In this document: positions 1 through 5,913 of the stretch, one piece after another
Numbering within the stretch: the first letter of the stretch is position 1
Layout of the letters: each line of letters starts with the position of its first letter
DNA from: JBFLVN01 sp040758475
Lineage (GTDB): Bacteria; JAGRBM01
Reading direction: 5' to 3'
Assembly: GCA_040758475.1 (NCBI GenBank)
Contig: JBFLVN010000094.1
Coordinates: forward strand, 1 to 12,705
Length of the DNA stretch: 12,705 nucleotides
Position numbers and translations under genes: made by a program
The notes under the pieces: model-generated
Told to the model about the DNA's origin: nothing
Seen by the model: the letters and a program-made list of their open reading frames with translations, nothing else
Databases searched by the model: none

Positions 1-1181
1 TTGGCCCGGACGATGTTTTTCTCCGTCTCGTTCATCTTCCCATCCACCACGATGTTCGAGGGGTTGTCCTGGGTGTAGAGCTCGATGCCGTAGACCGACT
101 TGCGCAGGTCGACGCCGGCCGTAAAGTGGCTGCCGCCGCAGGGCATGATCTTGGGGTTGAACGGGTTGTAGATCTCCGTGGGGCCGATCAAGGCGTTGTC
201 GTAGAAGACGTAATAGATGACCGCCTTCGGGAAGAACGGGACTTTGAGGCCGCCGAAGGTGATCCAGAAGATGTTCCGGCGGATGACGCGGACGGGGCCG
301 TCCTTGTAGCCGATCGTGAAGGACTTCGTGTTGTTCTCGTCGAACCGGAGCGGCGCGCAGAAGAGGAGCCGCGGCTTGATCTTGATCCGCAGCTTGAAGC
401 GGTCGAGGATGTTTGGAAGGGTCCCGCCGTTCGGCATCTTCCCCACGATCTGCTCCAGGATGAGGGGCTTGTTATCGATGAAATCGAGCTTGGCGTACTG
501 CCCCTCGACCATGTCCCCCTTGGGGTCGTATTTGACGTAGTCCTTGGGGCTCGCGGGCGGGGCGCTCGTGGGGAAGTAGAGGAGGTAGGCCCAGGCCTTC
601 TCGCCGTTCAAGGGGTCTTCGACTTCCAGCTCGATGCCTTCCTTCGTGGGCCACAGGGAGCGGTGAACCCGGTCTCCCAGATCCCGCGCCATTAAAACGA
701 GTTCGTCGTTGTAATCGAGTTCGTCCGGGCGTTCGTCGAAATAAGCCACGCGCCGCATCTCGTCCAGATCGGCCTGCTTCATCTTCCCCTTGGCCACGTT
801 TTCTTCGTAATCCTTGCGCTTCTTTTCGAAATGCTTGATCCGCTCCTGACGCCGCTCGGCGTCCGTGCGCTGGTCGAAGCCCGTCTCCTCCATCACGTCC
901 TCGCTCATGGAGGCCTGGGGGATGAGGTAGTCCCCCTCCGTGCCCCGCTTGTCGATCTGGTAGGGAATGGGCGCGAAAGCGCCCCCCTGGAGGGAAAAGA
1001 GGCGCATCTTGTCGAGCTTCTTCCCCCACAGGGCGCTTAAGGGATCGCCCGAAACCACCATGGCGTCGGCCGTCCGCTGGAGAGTTTTGGGCTTGTCGGC
1101 CGGAACGCGGCCGGACTGGGCGCGAAGGGAAAGGGGCGAAACCAGGAAAAGAGCCACCGCGAAAAGAAGGGTACGGGCCAC
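1..1181 (-). CDS. Secreted protein of unknown function (partial, C-terminus beyond the window)
   Basis: An open frame of 393 codons runs off the left edge, so the C-terminus is missing. I chose the GTG at 1181-1179 because an AAGGAG Shine-Dalgarno (1191-1196) lies 9 nt upstream and the first residues form a Sec signal peptide: MARTLLFAVALFLVSPLSLRA, with likely cleavage after Ala21. The mature part begins with a segment containing LSALWGKKLDKMRLFSL and PIPYQID (about residues 48-77). A highly charged stretch follows (about 107-150), then LDYNDELVLMARDLGD (about 155-170), then a beta-rich region with many aromatic residues. The combination of a VPYQID-like strand and a (L)DxNDELVxMARDxGD motif recurs in uncharacterised exported bacterial proteins as I remember them, but I cannot assign a named family. 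Two cysteines are visible (275 and 348). It is divergent from mreB. Location is probably periplasm or outer membrane. Function unknown. Confidence 0.8.
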   Translation of the reverse strand, partial: MARTLLFAVALFLVSPLSLRAQSGRVPADKPKTLQRTADAMVVSGDPLSALWGKKLDKMRLFSLQGGAFAPIPYQIDKRGTEGDYLIPQASMSEDVMEETGFDQRTDAERRQERIKHFEKKRKDYEENVAKGKMKQADLDEMRRVAYFDERPDELDYNDELVLMARDLGDRVHRSLWPTKEGIELEVEDPLNGEKAWAYLLYFPTSAPPASPKDYVKYDPKGDMVEGQYAKLDFIDNKPLILEQIVGKMPNGGTLPNILDRFKLRIKIKPRLLFCAPLRFDENNTKSFTIGYKDGPVRVIRRNIFWITFGGLKVPFFPKAVIYYVFYDNALIGPTEIYNPFNPKIMPCGGSHFTAGVDLRKSVYGIELYTQDNPSNIVVDGKMNETEKNIVRA

Positions 1182-1190
1182 GGAAAATAT

Positions 1191-1196
1191 CTCCTT
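1191..1196 (-). promoter_or_regulatory. Shine-Dalgarno that fixes the GTG start of the left-edge gene
   Basis: On the minus strand the sequence reads AAGGAG, then 9 nt, then GTG (1181-1179). No in-frame ATG gives a signal peptide, so this ribosome binding site decides the start. Confidence 0.7.
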
Positions 1197-1355
1197 ACCA
1201 GGGAGTAGTACAGAAGTCCGCGCAAAATCGGAACCGGAATCGACGGACCTCTGCCACTGGAAGGCGCGACTCTATCACGGCCCTTTGGCGGGTCCAATGG
1301 GGCCGTTTGCCAACCCCCGGGCCGGGCGCTACGAACGGGGCGGAAGGTTTTTTCC

Positions 1356-2387
1356 GTGTTCGACTGGTTTTTAAAACTCTTTTCCAACGACCTCGCCATC
1401 GATCTTGGGACGGCCTACACCCTCGTCTACGCCAAGGGCCAGGGCATCGTGATGAACGAGCCCAGCGTCGTCGCCGTGCAGCGCGGCTCCCGGGGGGAAA
1501 AGCGCATCCTGGCCGTGGGCAAGGAAGCCAAGCTCATGCTCGGGCGCACGCCCGGCAACATCCAGGCCATCCGTCCCATGAAGGACGGCGTGATCGCCGA
1601 CTTCGACGTGACGGAGGCCATGCTCCGCTACTTCATCCGCAAGGCCCACAACCGGACGACGCTCGTCCGGCCCCGGATCATGATCTGCGTCCCCTTCGGT
1701 GTGACCGAAGTCGAAAAACGCGCCGTGCGCGAATCGGCCCAGCAAGCGGGCGCCCGCGAGGTTTATCTCATTGAAGAGCCCATGGCCGCCGCCATCGGGG
1801 CGGGCCTCCCCATCACCGAGCCCTCCGGGAACATGATCGTCGACATCGGCGGCGGCACCACGGAAGTCGCCATCATCAGCCTGGGGGGAATCGTCTTCTC
1901 CCGCTCCGTCCGCGTCGCGGGGGACAAGATCGACGAGGCGATCCTCCAGTACGTAAAGCGCAAGTACAATTTGCTGATCGGCGAGACGACGGCCGAACAG
2001 ATCAAGATCCAGATCGGCACCGCCTACCGGACGGAAGACGTGCGAGAAATGGAAGTGAAGGGCCGCGACCTCGTGGCGGGAATCCCCAAAACCCTCCTGC
2101 TGAGTTCGGAAGAAATTTACGAAGCCATGAGCGAGCCCGTCCACGCCATCCTGGACGCCGTGCGGGTGGCCCTCGAACGCACGCCCCCGGAACTCGCCGC
2201 CGACATCGCGAACAAGGGGATTGTCCTCGCTGGCGGCGGCGCCCTCATCCGGAATTTGGACGTTTTGATCCGCGAAGAGACGGGCCTCCCCGTCATCATC
2301 GCGGAAAATCCCCTCTGGTGCGTGGCCCTGGGCTCCGGAAAAGCCTTGGACAACATCGACCTTCTCAAACAAGTCGCGACGGCGTGA
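1356..2387 (+). CDS. mreB: Rod shape-determining protein MreB (bacterial actin)
   Basis: A complete 343-residue MreB, the usual length. MreB is an ATP-binding actin homologue that polymerises on the inner face of the cytoplasmic membrane and guides the lateral-wall elongasome (MreC, MreD, RodZ, RodA, PBP2). Visible motifs are an N-terminal amphipathic segment MFDWFLKLFSND (membrane anchor), the phosphate-1 loop DLGTAYT (16-22), the catalytic region IEEPMAAAIG (139-148), the phosphate-2 loop DIGGGTTE (163-170) and the adenosine motif LAGGGAL (291-297). Start is GTG with GGAAGG 8 nt upstream (1342-1347). The loop usually reads GTANT; here Asn is replaced by Tyr21. The late motif usually seen as DPLxxVxxGxGKAL reads NPLWCVALGSGKAL. 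No mreC or mreD follows; the next gene is convergent, so this mreB is outside the common mreBCD operon. Confidence in identity is very high. Confidence 0.98.
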   Translation: MFDWFLKLFSNDLAIDLGTAYTLVYAKGQGIVMNEPSVVAVQRGSRGEKRILAVGKEAKLMLGRTPGNIQAIRPMKDGVIADFDVTEAMLRYFIRKAHNRTTLVRPRIMICVPFGVTEVEKRAVRESAQQAGAREVYLIEEPMAAAIGAGLPITEPSGNMIVDIGGGTTEVAIISLGGIVFSRSVRVAGDKIDEAILQYVKRKYNLLIGETTAEQIKIQIGTAYRTEDVREMEVKGRDLVAGIPKTLLLSSEEIYEAMSEPVHAILDAVRVALERTPPELAADIANKGIVLAGGGALIRNLDVLIREETGLPVIIAENPLWCVALGSGKALDNIDLLKQVATA

Positions 2388-2404
2388 GACGGAAAAATAC
2401 CAGT

Positions 2405-2476
2405 CACAGATGAACACCGATAAACACAGATGTCATGACTGATTAACGCTCTTCTCCCGATCCGTGTTCATCGGTG
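2405..2476. repeat. Inverted repeat between convergent genes; possible bidirectional terminator or dispersed repeat
   Basis: Left arm CACAGATGAACACCGAT (2405-2421) pairs with right arm ATCCGTGTTCATCGGTG (2460-2476) at 15 of 17 positions, around a 38-nt loop. The left arm is followed by AAACACAGATG, so the short motif (A)ACAC-GAT repeats in tandem. This resembles the CACAGATGAACAC-type intergenic repeats I remember from many environmental bacterial genomes. That resemblance is memory, not a search. The element fills the gap between mreB and the convergent PLP enzyme gene and ends 7 nt before that gene's stop codon. No U-tract follows either arm, so it is not a textbook intrinsic terminator. 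Confidence 0.6.
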
Positions 2477-2483
2477 GCTACTC

Positions 2484-3551
2484 TCATTCTTCTTCGGGTT
2501 TCACCATCTCCACGCTCTCATCAAAATACTTCCACAAATCCTGAGGGAGATTCCGCCAGTCGGCTTTTTCGAGTCTCTTCGTCTGGTCGGCGCCGCTGTA
2601 GGTGTTCCAGAAAAGAACTCTCTTCCCGCGATTCTCTTCGCGGGCGGCCCAATCGAGAAGAGCGGCGAAGGTCTTTCCCGTGTACGTCCCTTCGAGCGCG
2701 AGGCCCGAGGCGGAGGCCCGTTCGATGGCGGCCGCTCCTTTTTGCGTGGGCAGGCCGTACTTTCCCCCGAAAAATCCCTTTTCGATCTGGAACGGCGGCA
2801 GCCTCTTCCCGGAGGCCTTGAGGAGCCTGAGCGTCCCTTCCGCGAGGCGGCGGACGTTCCAGGCGCTAACCACCGGCCACTCGACCACCTGGACGCCCAC
2901 CCACTCGGAGGAAATTCCCGCAAGCGCCGCGCCCGCGAGAAGGCCGCCCAGGGTTCCGCTCGATCCAAGGGCCACGAACACGGCGTCGGGCTTGGGAAGT
3001 TCGCCGCGCCCCACCTGCTCCGCGAGTTCGAGGGCCGCGAGGGCGTAACCCACCGATCCGAGCGGCGTCGAACCCCCGGGAAGAATCACGTACGGAGCTT
3101 TTCCCGTTTCCTTTCCAAGGCGCCTCCGCAAGCTCGCGAACTGGACGAGGGCCCCCGGAAGCGAACTCGCGTAGTGAAGGCGCGCGCCGAAGGAATGGCC
3201 TAGCAAAAGGTTCTTCCGGACGTGGGGTGTCAGCGGCTGATCCACCACGATGGCTTCGCAGGAAAGCCCCGCCTCGGAGCCGTGGGCCGCGCAGGCGACG
3301 GCGTGGTTCGATCCCACGCCTCCGAAGGTGAGGATTTTCCCGGCGCCCTTCGCTCTCGCGTCGGCCAGGAGAAATTCGAGCTTTCGGACCTTGTTCCCGC
3401 CGTAGAGGGGGCTCGTGAGATCATCGCGCTTCACCCAGATTTCGGCCTCGCCGGAACCGGCGAACCGCTCGAGGGGCGTGGGGAAGGAACCCAGGGGCGC
3501 CCAGGGAAGGGTTTTGCGGATTTCCTCTACCAGCGTGTTTAAATCCCGCAT
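2484..3551 (-). CDS. PLP-dependent enzyme, ACC deaminase / D-cysteine desulfhydrase family
   Basis: A complete 355-residue fold-type II PLP enzyme. Family members deaminate 1-aminocyclopropane-1-carboxylate to 2-oxobutyrate or split D-cysteine to pyruvate, sulfide and ammonia in the cytoplasm. The opening PLGSFPTPLERF and VKRDDLTSPLYGGNKVRKLE are typical, with Lys54 as the predicted Schiff-base lysine. SNHAVACAAHG (81-91) stacks near the substrate, GSSGTLGG (196-203) is the phosphate loop, and YTGKT (290-294) matches the family's late signature. Two family hallmarks differ. The usual SNHxRQ lacks Arg-Gln, and the usual HTGG-type segment is replaced by NTYSGAD (316-322). The substrate is therefore open and I give no symbol. 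Start is ATG with only a weak AGGGG upstream. It is divergent from the phosphoesterase gene and shares its AT-rich promoter core. No sulfur or ethylene gene is nearby to decide the reaction. Confidence 0.9.
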   Translation of the reverse strand: MRDLNTLVEEIRKTLPWAPLGSFPTPLERFAGSGEAEIWVKRDDLTSPLYGGNKVRKLEFLLADARAKGAGKILTFGGVGSNHAVACAAHGSEAGLSCEAIVVDQPLTPHVRKNLLLGHSFGARLHYASSLPGALVQFASLRRRLGKETGKAPYVILPGGSTPLGSVGYALAALELAEQVGRGELPKPDAVFVALGSSGTLGGLLAGAALAGISSEWVGVQVVEWPVVSAWNVRRLAEGTLRLLKASGKRLPPFQIEKGFFGGKYGLPTQKGAAAIERASASGLALEGTYTGKTFAALLDWAAREENRGKRVLFWNTYSGADQTKRLEKADWRNLPQDLWKYFDESVEMVKPEEE

Positions 3552-3584
3552 GGGCGGCCCCTAAGAAAATGCGCCTGCAAGGCT

Positions 3585-3593
3585 TATAATATA
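3585..3593. promoter_or_regulatory. Overlapping bidirectional -10 elements; leaderless start for the phosphoesterase gene
   Basis: On the plus strand a consensus TATAAT (3585-3590) is followed by 6 nt and then the ATG at 3597. A transcription start 7 nt after a -10 would fall on that ATG, giving an mRNA without a leader. No Shine-Dalgarno is suitably placed; the only purine run, AAGG at 3579-3582, lies 14 nt upstream of the ATG and before the -10. On the minus strand the same bases read TATATT (3593-3588), placed to serve the divergent PLP enzyme gene. No convincing -35 is seen on either side. Confidence 0.55.
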
Positions 3594-3596
3594 GCC

Positions 3597-4838
3597 ATGC
3601 CCGCGGACTACCTCCGCAACGCGCTCCTCACGGGCCTCGAATGGCTCGTCCTCTACCACCTGTGGGAGGCCTTTCCGCGCCTGCGGAAAATCCCCCGCTC
3701 TTTCTGGTATGCGCTTGCGGGCCTGCTGCTTGCAGGCAACTTCTGGTTCCGGGCCATCAAGCGGAGTTTCCACGCGACGCCCGGCTCCCCTGAAATCTGG
3801 TCCTTCCTCTATCGCCTCTACGTGACGAGCTACTTCGTCGTGGGCGCCGCCGCCGCCGGAGCGGGTTTTCTCCTCCTCGCCCATTACGGACTCAAGTGGT
3901 GGGAGAAGCGGCGAGAGATAGCCCCCGCTTCCACCTCCCCCGCTGGCGGGGGAGGGCGGGAGGCAGCACTCACCCGCCGGGCGTTTCTCTCCTACGGCGT
4001 GGCGGGGGGTGTCACGCTCGCGGCGGGTTCCTCGGGCTGGGCTGTCGCGACGAGCAATGAGAAAGACGTCCGCGTCCGCACCATCCGCGTTCCCGTCCCT
4101 GAAGAGCACCGGCACTTAGTGGGCCTTCGGATCGCGCAAATTACCGACATCCACGTGGGCCCGTTCCTGGGCGAAAAAGAATTAGAAGGAATGATGCGGC
4201 TCGTCATGAAGGAGCGGCCCGACGCGATCGTCCACACGGGGGACCACTGGAACTCGGAACCCGAGTACGAAAAAGAGGGCGAAAACCCCCTCTCCCTCCT
4301 CGAAGCCCCCCACGGCCTCTACGCCGTTCCCGGAAACCACGACCGCTATTTCGGCGTCGAGAAATTCTCCGCCCTGTTCGAGAAGAACGGCATCCAGGTG
4401 CTTCGCGCAAGGAACGTGGAAGTCCCCGGCGTCCCGGGCCTCGTCCTTTGGGGAATCAACGACCCGGCAGAAAAATTGCCGAAAAGTTTTCCCGAAGTGG
4501 AAGAACTCGGGAAACAACTCGATCCTTCCAAATACAACCTGCTTCTCACCCACCGGCCCGAGGCCTTCCGCGAAGCCTCCCAGGCAGGGTTCCAGCTATC
4601 TCTCGCGGGCCATACCCACGGCGGGCAAGTGCATTTGAATCTGGCCGGAATCGATATTTCCCCGGCGAAACTCTTCCACCCCTACGACTGGGGTCTCTTT
4701 AAACGGGAAAACTCCCACCTCTATGTATCGAGCGGTTTGGGATACGCCGGCCCCCCCGTGCGGAGCTTCTGCCCGCCCGAAGTGGCGGTGATCGAATTCG
4801 TGAGGGCGGGGGATGGAGACAAAGCTCAGAAGGGCTGA
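3597..4838 (+). CDS. Membrane-anchored metallophosphoesterase (YkuE/YaeI/LpxG-like) with internal Tat-like motif
   Basis: A complete 413-residue protein. About residues 1-110 hold two or three hydrophobic segments (near 8-22, 36-50 and 76-97). A linker follows, then LTRRAFLSYGVAGGVTLAAG (125-144), a near-ideal twin-arginine motif with a hydrophobic stretch. The rest is a calcineurin-type phosphoesterase domain (about 157-403) with its metal ligands: TDIH (Asp184, His186), GDHWN (Asp216), GNHD (Asn247, His248), LTHRP (His319) and GHTHGG (His339, His341). The catalytic domain probably lies outside the cytoplasmic membrane. Relatives include B. subtilis YkuE, a Tat substrate, and YaeI/LpxG, which act on UDP-2,3-diacylglucosamine in lipid A synthesis. 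The substrate here is unknown. The ATG lies 6 nt after TATAAT, so the mRNA is probably leaderless. The gene ends 5 bp from the convergent flavoenzyme gene with no terminator between them. Confidence 0.93.
   Translation: MPADYLRNALLTGLEWLVLYHLWEAFPRLRKIPRSFWYALAGLLLAGNFWFRAIKRSFHATPGSPEIWSFLYRLYVTSYFVVGAAAAGAGFLLLAHYGLKWWEKRREIAPASTSPAGGGGREAALTRRAFLSYGVAGGVTLAAGSSGWAVATSNEKDVRVRTIRVPVPEEHRHLVGLRIAQITDIHVGPFLGEKELEGMMRLVMKERPDAIVHTGDHWNSEPEYEKEGENPLSLLEAPHGLYAVPGNHDRYFGVEKFSALFEKNGIQVLRARNVEVPGVPGLVLWGINDPAEKLPKSFPEVEELGKQLDPSKYNLLLTHRPEAFREASQAGFQLSLAGHTHGGQVHLNLAGIDISPAKLFHPYDWGLFKRENSHLYVSSGLGYAGPPVRSFCPPEVAVIEFVRAGDGDKAQKG
3934..3955. repeat. Perfect GC-rich palindrome inside the phosphoesterase coding sequence
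   Basis: Arms CCTCCCCCGC (3934-3943) and GCGGGGGAGG (3946-3955) are exact reverse complements around a TG loop. The palindrome encodes part of the low-complexity linker STSPAGGGGREA (residues 112-123), between the N-terminal membrane segments and the twin-arginine motif. Palindromes of this form are familiar as dispersed intergenic elements in GC-rich genomes, so an in-frame insertion at a tolerant linker is possible. Confidence 0.65.
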
Positions 4839-4843
4839 TTCCC

Positions 4844-5743
4844 TCATGCCGCCTTTTCGTGTTGCAACCGCGGCAACTTTTCCACGATCCGGCCGTATTC
4901 GCTCACCATCTCTTCGACCACCTGGCGGCAGCCCTTGATCTCGCTGATGAGGCCCACGTTGTGGCCGGCGCTCCAGACGTTCTTCCAGGCGCCACTCGCT
5001 TTGCCCGCGCGGAATTGTTCGAGACTTTCCTTGAGGAAATTGGCGTTCGTGCCCGAGACTTCCTTCGTGTACTCGATGTCCTCGGGCGAGGCGCGGAGGA
5101 TCATCTCCTTGTATTCCTTTTCGACGGGCGCTTCGTGGGTGGCGATGAAGCGCGTGCCGATGTAACCGGCGCCCGCCCCGAGGGCGAGGGCTGCCGCAAG
5201 GCCCTTTCCGTCCGCGATGGCGCCGGACGCCACCACGGGAATCTTCAAGTTGGCCTTGAGCCAGGGGATGAGGACGAAGGGCGTAATCGCCCCCGCGTGG
5301 CCGCCCGCCCCGGCGGATACGGCGATGACCGCATCGACTCCAGCCGCTTCGACCTTTTTGGAATGCCGCATGTTGATGACGTCGGAGAAAACGAACGTCC
5401 CCTTGGCCTTGGCGGCCCGGACGAGTTCGGTCGGATCTCCCAGGCTCGTGATGATGAGCCGCACCCCTTCCTGGAGGCAGATTTCCAGGTCTTCTTGCAA
5501 ACGGCCGCTCATCTTGATGACGAGGTTGATACCGAAGGGGGCTTTGGTGAGTTTCTTGGTCTCCCGCACGGCGTCGCGGAACTCGGCGGAGGTCCGGCAG
5601 TTGAGGGACGGCATGCACCCCAAACCCCCGGCCTCCCCCACTTCGGCCATGATCTTGGGAGTCGAGACGAGGAACATGGGGGCCGCGAGGATGGGGTAGC
5701 GGATGCCCAGCATTTTGGTGATTTCAGTTTCGATTCGATCCAT
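4844..5743 (-). CDS. Nitronate monooxygenase-family flavoprotein (NMO / 2-nitropropane dioxygenase)
   Basis: A complete 299-residue FMN-dependent TIM barrel. Family members oxidise alkyl nitronates such as propionate 3-nitronate; the related FabK reduces enoyl-ACP. Visible marks are the N-terminal TKMLGIRYPILAAPM (9-23), GINL (71-74), the GAGGHAG loop (145-151) with His149 at the position of the NMO catalytic histidine, the flavin-phosphate segments ASGAIADG (172-179) and GAGAGYIGTRF (189-199), and the late WSAGHNVGLI (257-266) matching the family WSAGQxxGLI. It is slightly shorter than many relatives, which are around 320-350 residues. Start is ATG with GGGAGGAAGG just upstream. A promoter (TTGCCT, 17 bp, TACGGA) and a palindrome at the predicted transcription start suggest repression by a dimeric regulator. 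The regulator is not in this window. In vivo substrate is not known. Confidence 0.92.
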   Translation of the reverse strand: MDRIETEITKMLGIRYPILAAPMFLVSTPKIMAEVGEAGGLGCMPSLNCRTSAEFRDAVRETKKLTKAPFGINLVIKMSGRLQEDLEICLQEGVRLIITSLGDPTELVRAAKAKGTFVFSDVINMRHSKKVEAAGVDAVIAVSAGAGGHAGAITPFVLIPWLKANLKIPVVASGAIADGKGLAAALALGAGAGYIGTRFIATHEAPVEKEYKEMILRASPEDIEYTKEVSGTNANFLKESLEQFRAGKASGAWKNVWSAGHNVGLISEIKGCRQVVEEMVSEYGRIVEKLPRLQHEKAA

Positions 5744-5762
5744 GGGGGCCTTCCTCCCGAAA

Positions 5763-5782
5763 GATTGACTGGCGAGTCAATC
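5763..5782. promoter_or_regulatory. Perfect 20-bp operator-like palindrome (TetR-type) before the flavoenzyme gene
   Basis: Arms GATTGACT (5763-5770) and AGTCAATC (5775-5782) are exact reverse complements around GGCG. The form TTGACT-N4-AGTCAA is like operators bound by TetR-family repressors of acyl-CoA and hydrophobic-compound metabolism. It lies at about +1 to +20 of the promoter predicted for the flavoenzyme gene and 20 nt upstream of its ATG. Confidence 0.6.
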
Positions 5783-5788
5783 AATCCG

Positions 5789-5817
5789 TCCGTAGCACCC
5801 CGTTCTCCCATAGGCAA
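5789..5817 (-). promoter_or_regulatory. Predicted sigma70-type promoter of the flavoenzyme gene
   Basis: On the minus strand the -35 is TTGCCT (5817-5812), the spacer is 17 bp, and the -10 is TACGGA (5794-5789) preceded by an extended -10 TGC. Transcription would start near 5782, at the edge of the palindrome, leaving a leader of about 40 nt. Confidence 0.45.
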
Positions 5818-5836
5818 CCCTAAGGGCGTTATAGCG

Positions 5837-5864
5837 TTGCAAGAGGGGGCCTCCGTGCTAGTGT
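5837..5864 (+). promoter_or_regulatory. Candidate promoter of the DUF3015 gene
   Basis: The -35 is TTGCAA (5837-5842), the spacer is 16 bp, and the -10 is TAGTGT (5859-5864) with an extended TGC just before it. Transcription would start near 5871. The leader would include GCGCCC...GGGCGC (a 6-bp stem) just before the Shine-Dalgarno. The -10 is a weak match, so this is tentative. Confidence 0.35.
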
Positions 5865-5900
5865 CGCCGGACTTGCGCCCCGTTGCGGGAAGGGCGCTTT

Positions 5901-5908
5901 GGAGGAGG
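5901..5908 (+). promoter_or_regulatory. Strong Shine-Dalgarno that sets the DUF3015 start
   Basis: GGAGGAGG, then ATTTT, then ATG at 5914. An in-frame TTG at 5899 overlaps this site and so is not the start. Confidence 0.85.
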
Positions 5909-5913
5909 ATTTT

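Noticed and set aside
1182..1355. Promoters in the gap between the left-edge gene and mreB
   Set aside because: I scanned both strands. Weak strings such as TATCAC (1273-1278) and minus-strand TACTAC near the left gene have no matching -35 at 16-18 bp. Nothing is firm enough to annotate.
126..1399. Several open frames on both strands in the left 1.4 kb
   Set aside because: The true gene is the minus-strand frame from GTG 1181 with a Shine-Dalgarno and signal peptide. It is open at the window edge, and the other frames have low-complexity translations.
1371..2417. A 348-codon minus-strand open frame opposite mreB
   Set aside because: It is an Asp/Gly/His-rich antisense shadow of an unmistakable MreB.
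5871..5896. GCGCCC/GGGCGC stem in the DUF3015 leader as a riboswitch
   Set aside because: Only a 6-bp stem is supported and the Shine-Dalgarno stays free. Such stems are expected by chance at this GC content.
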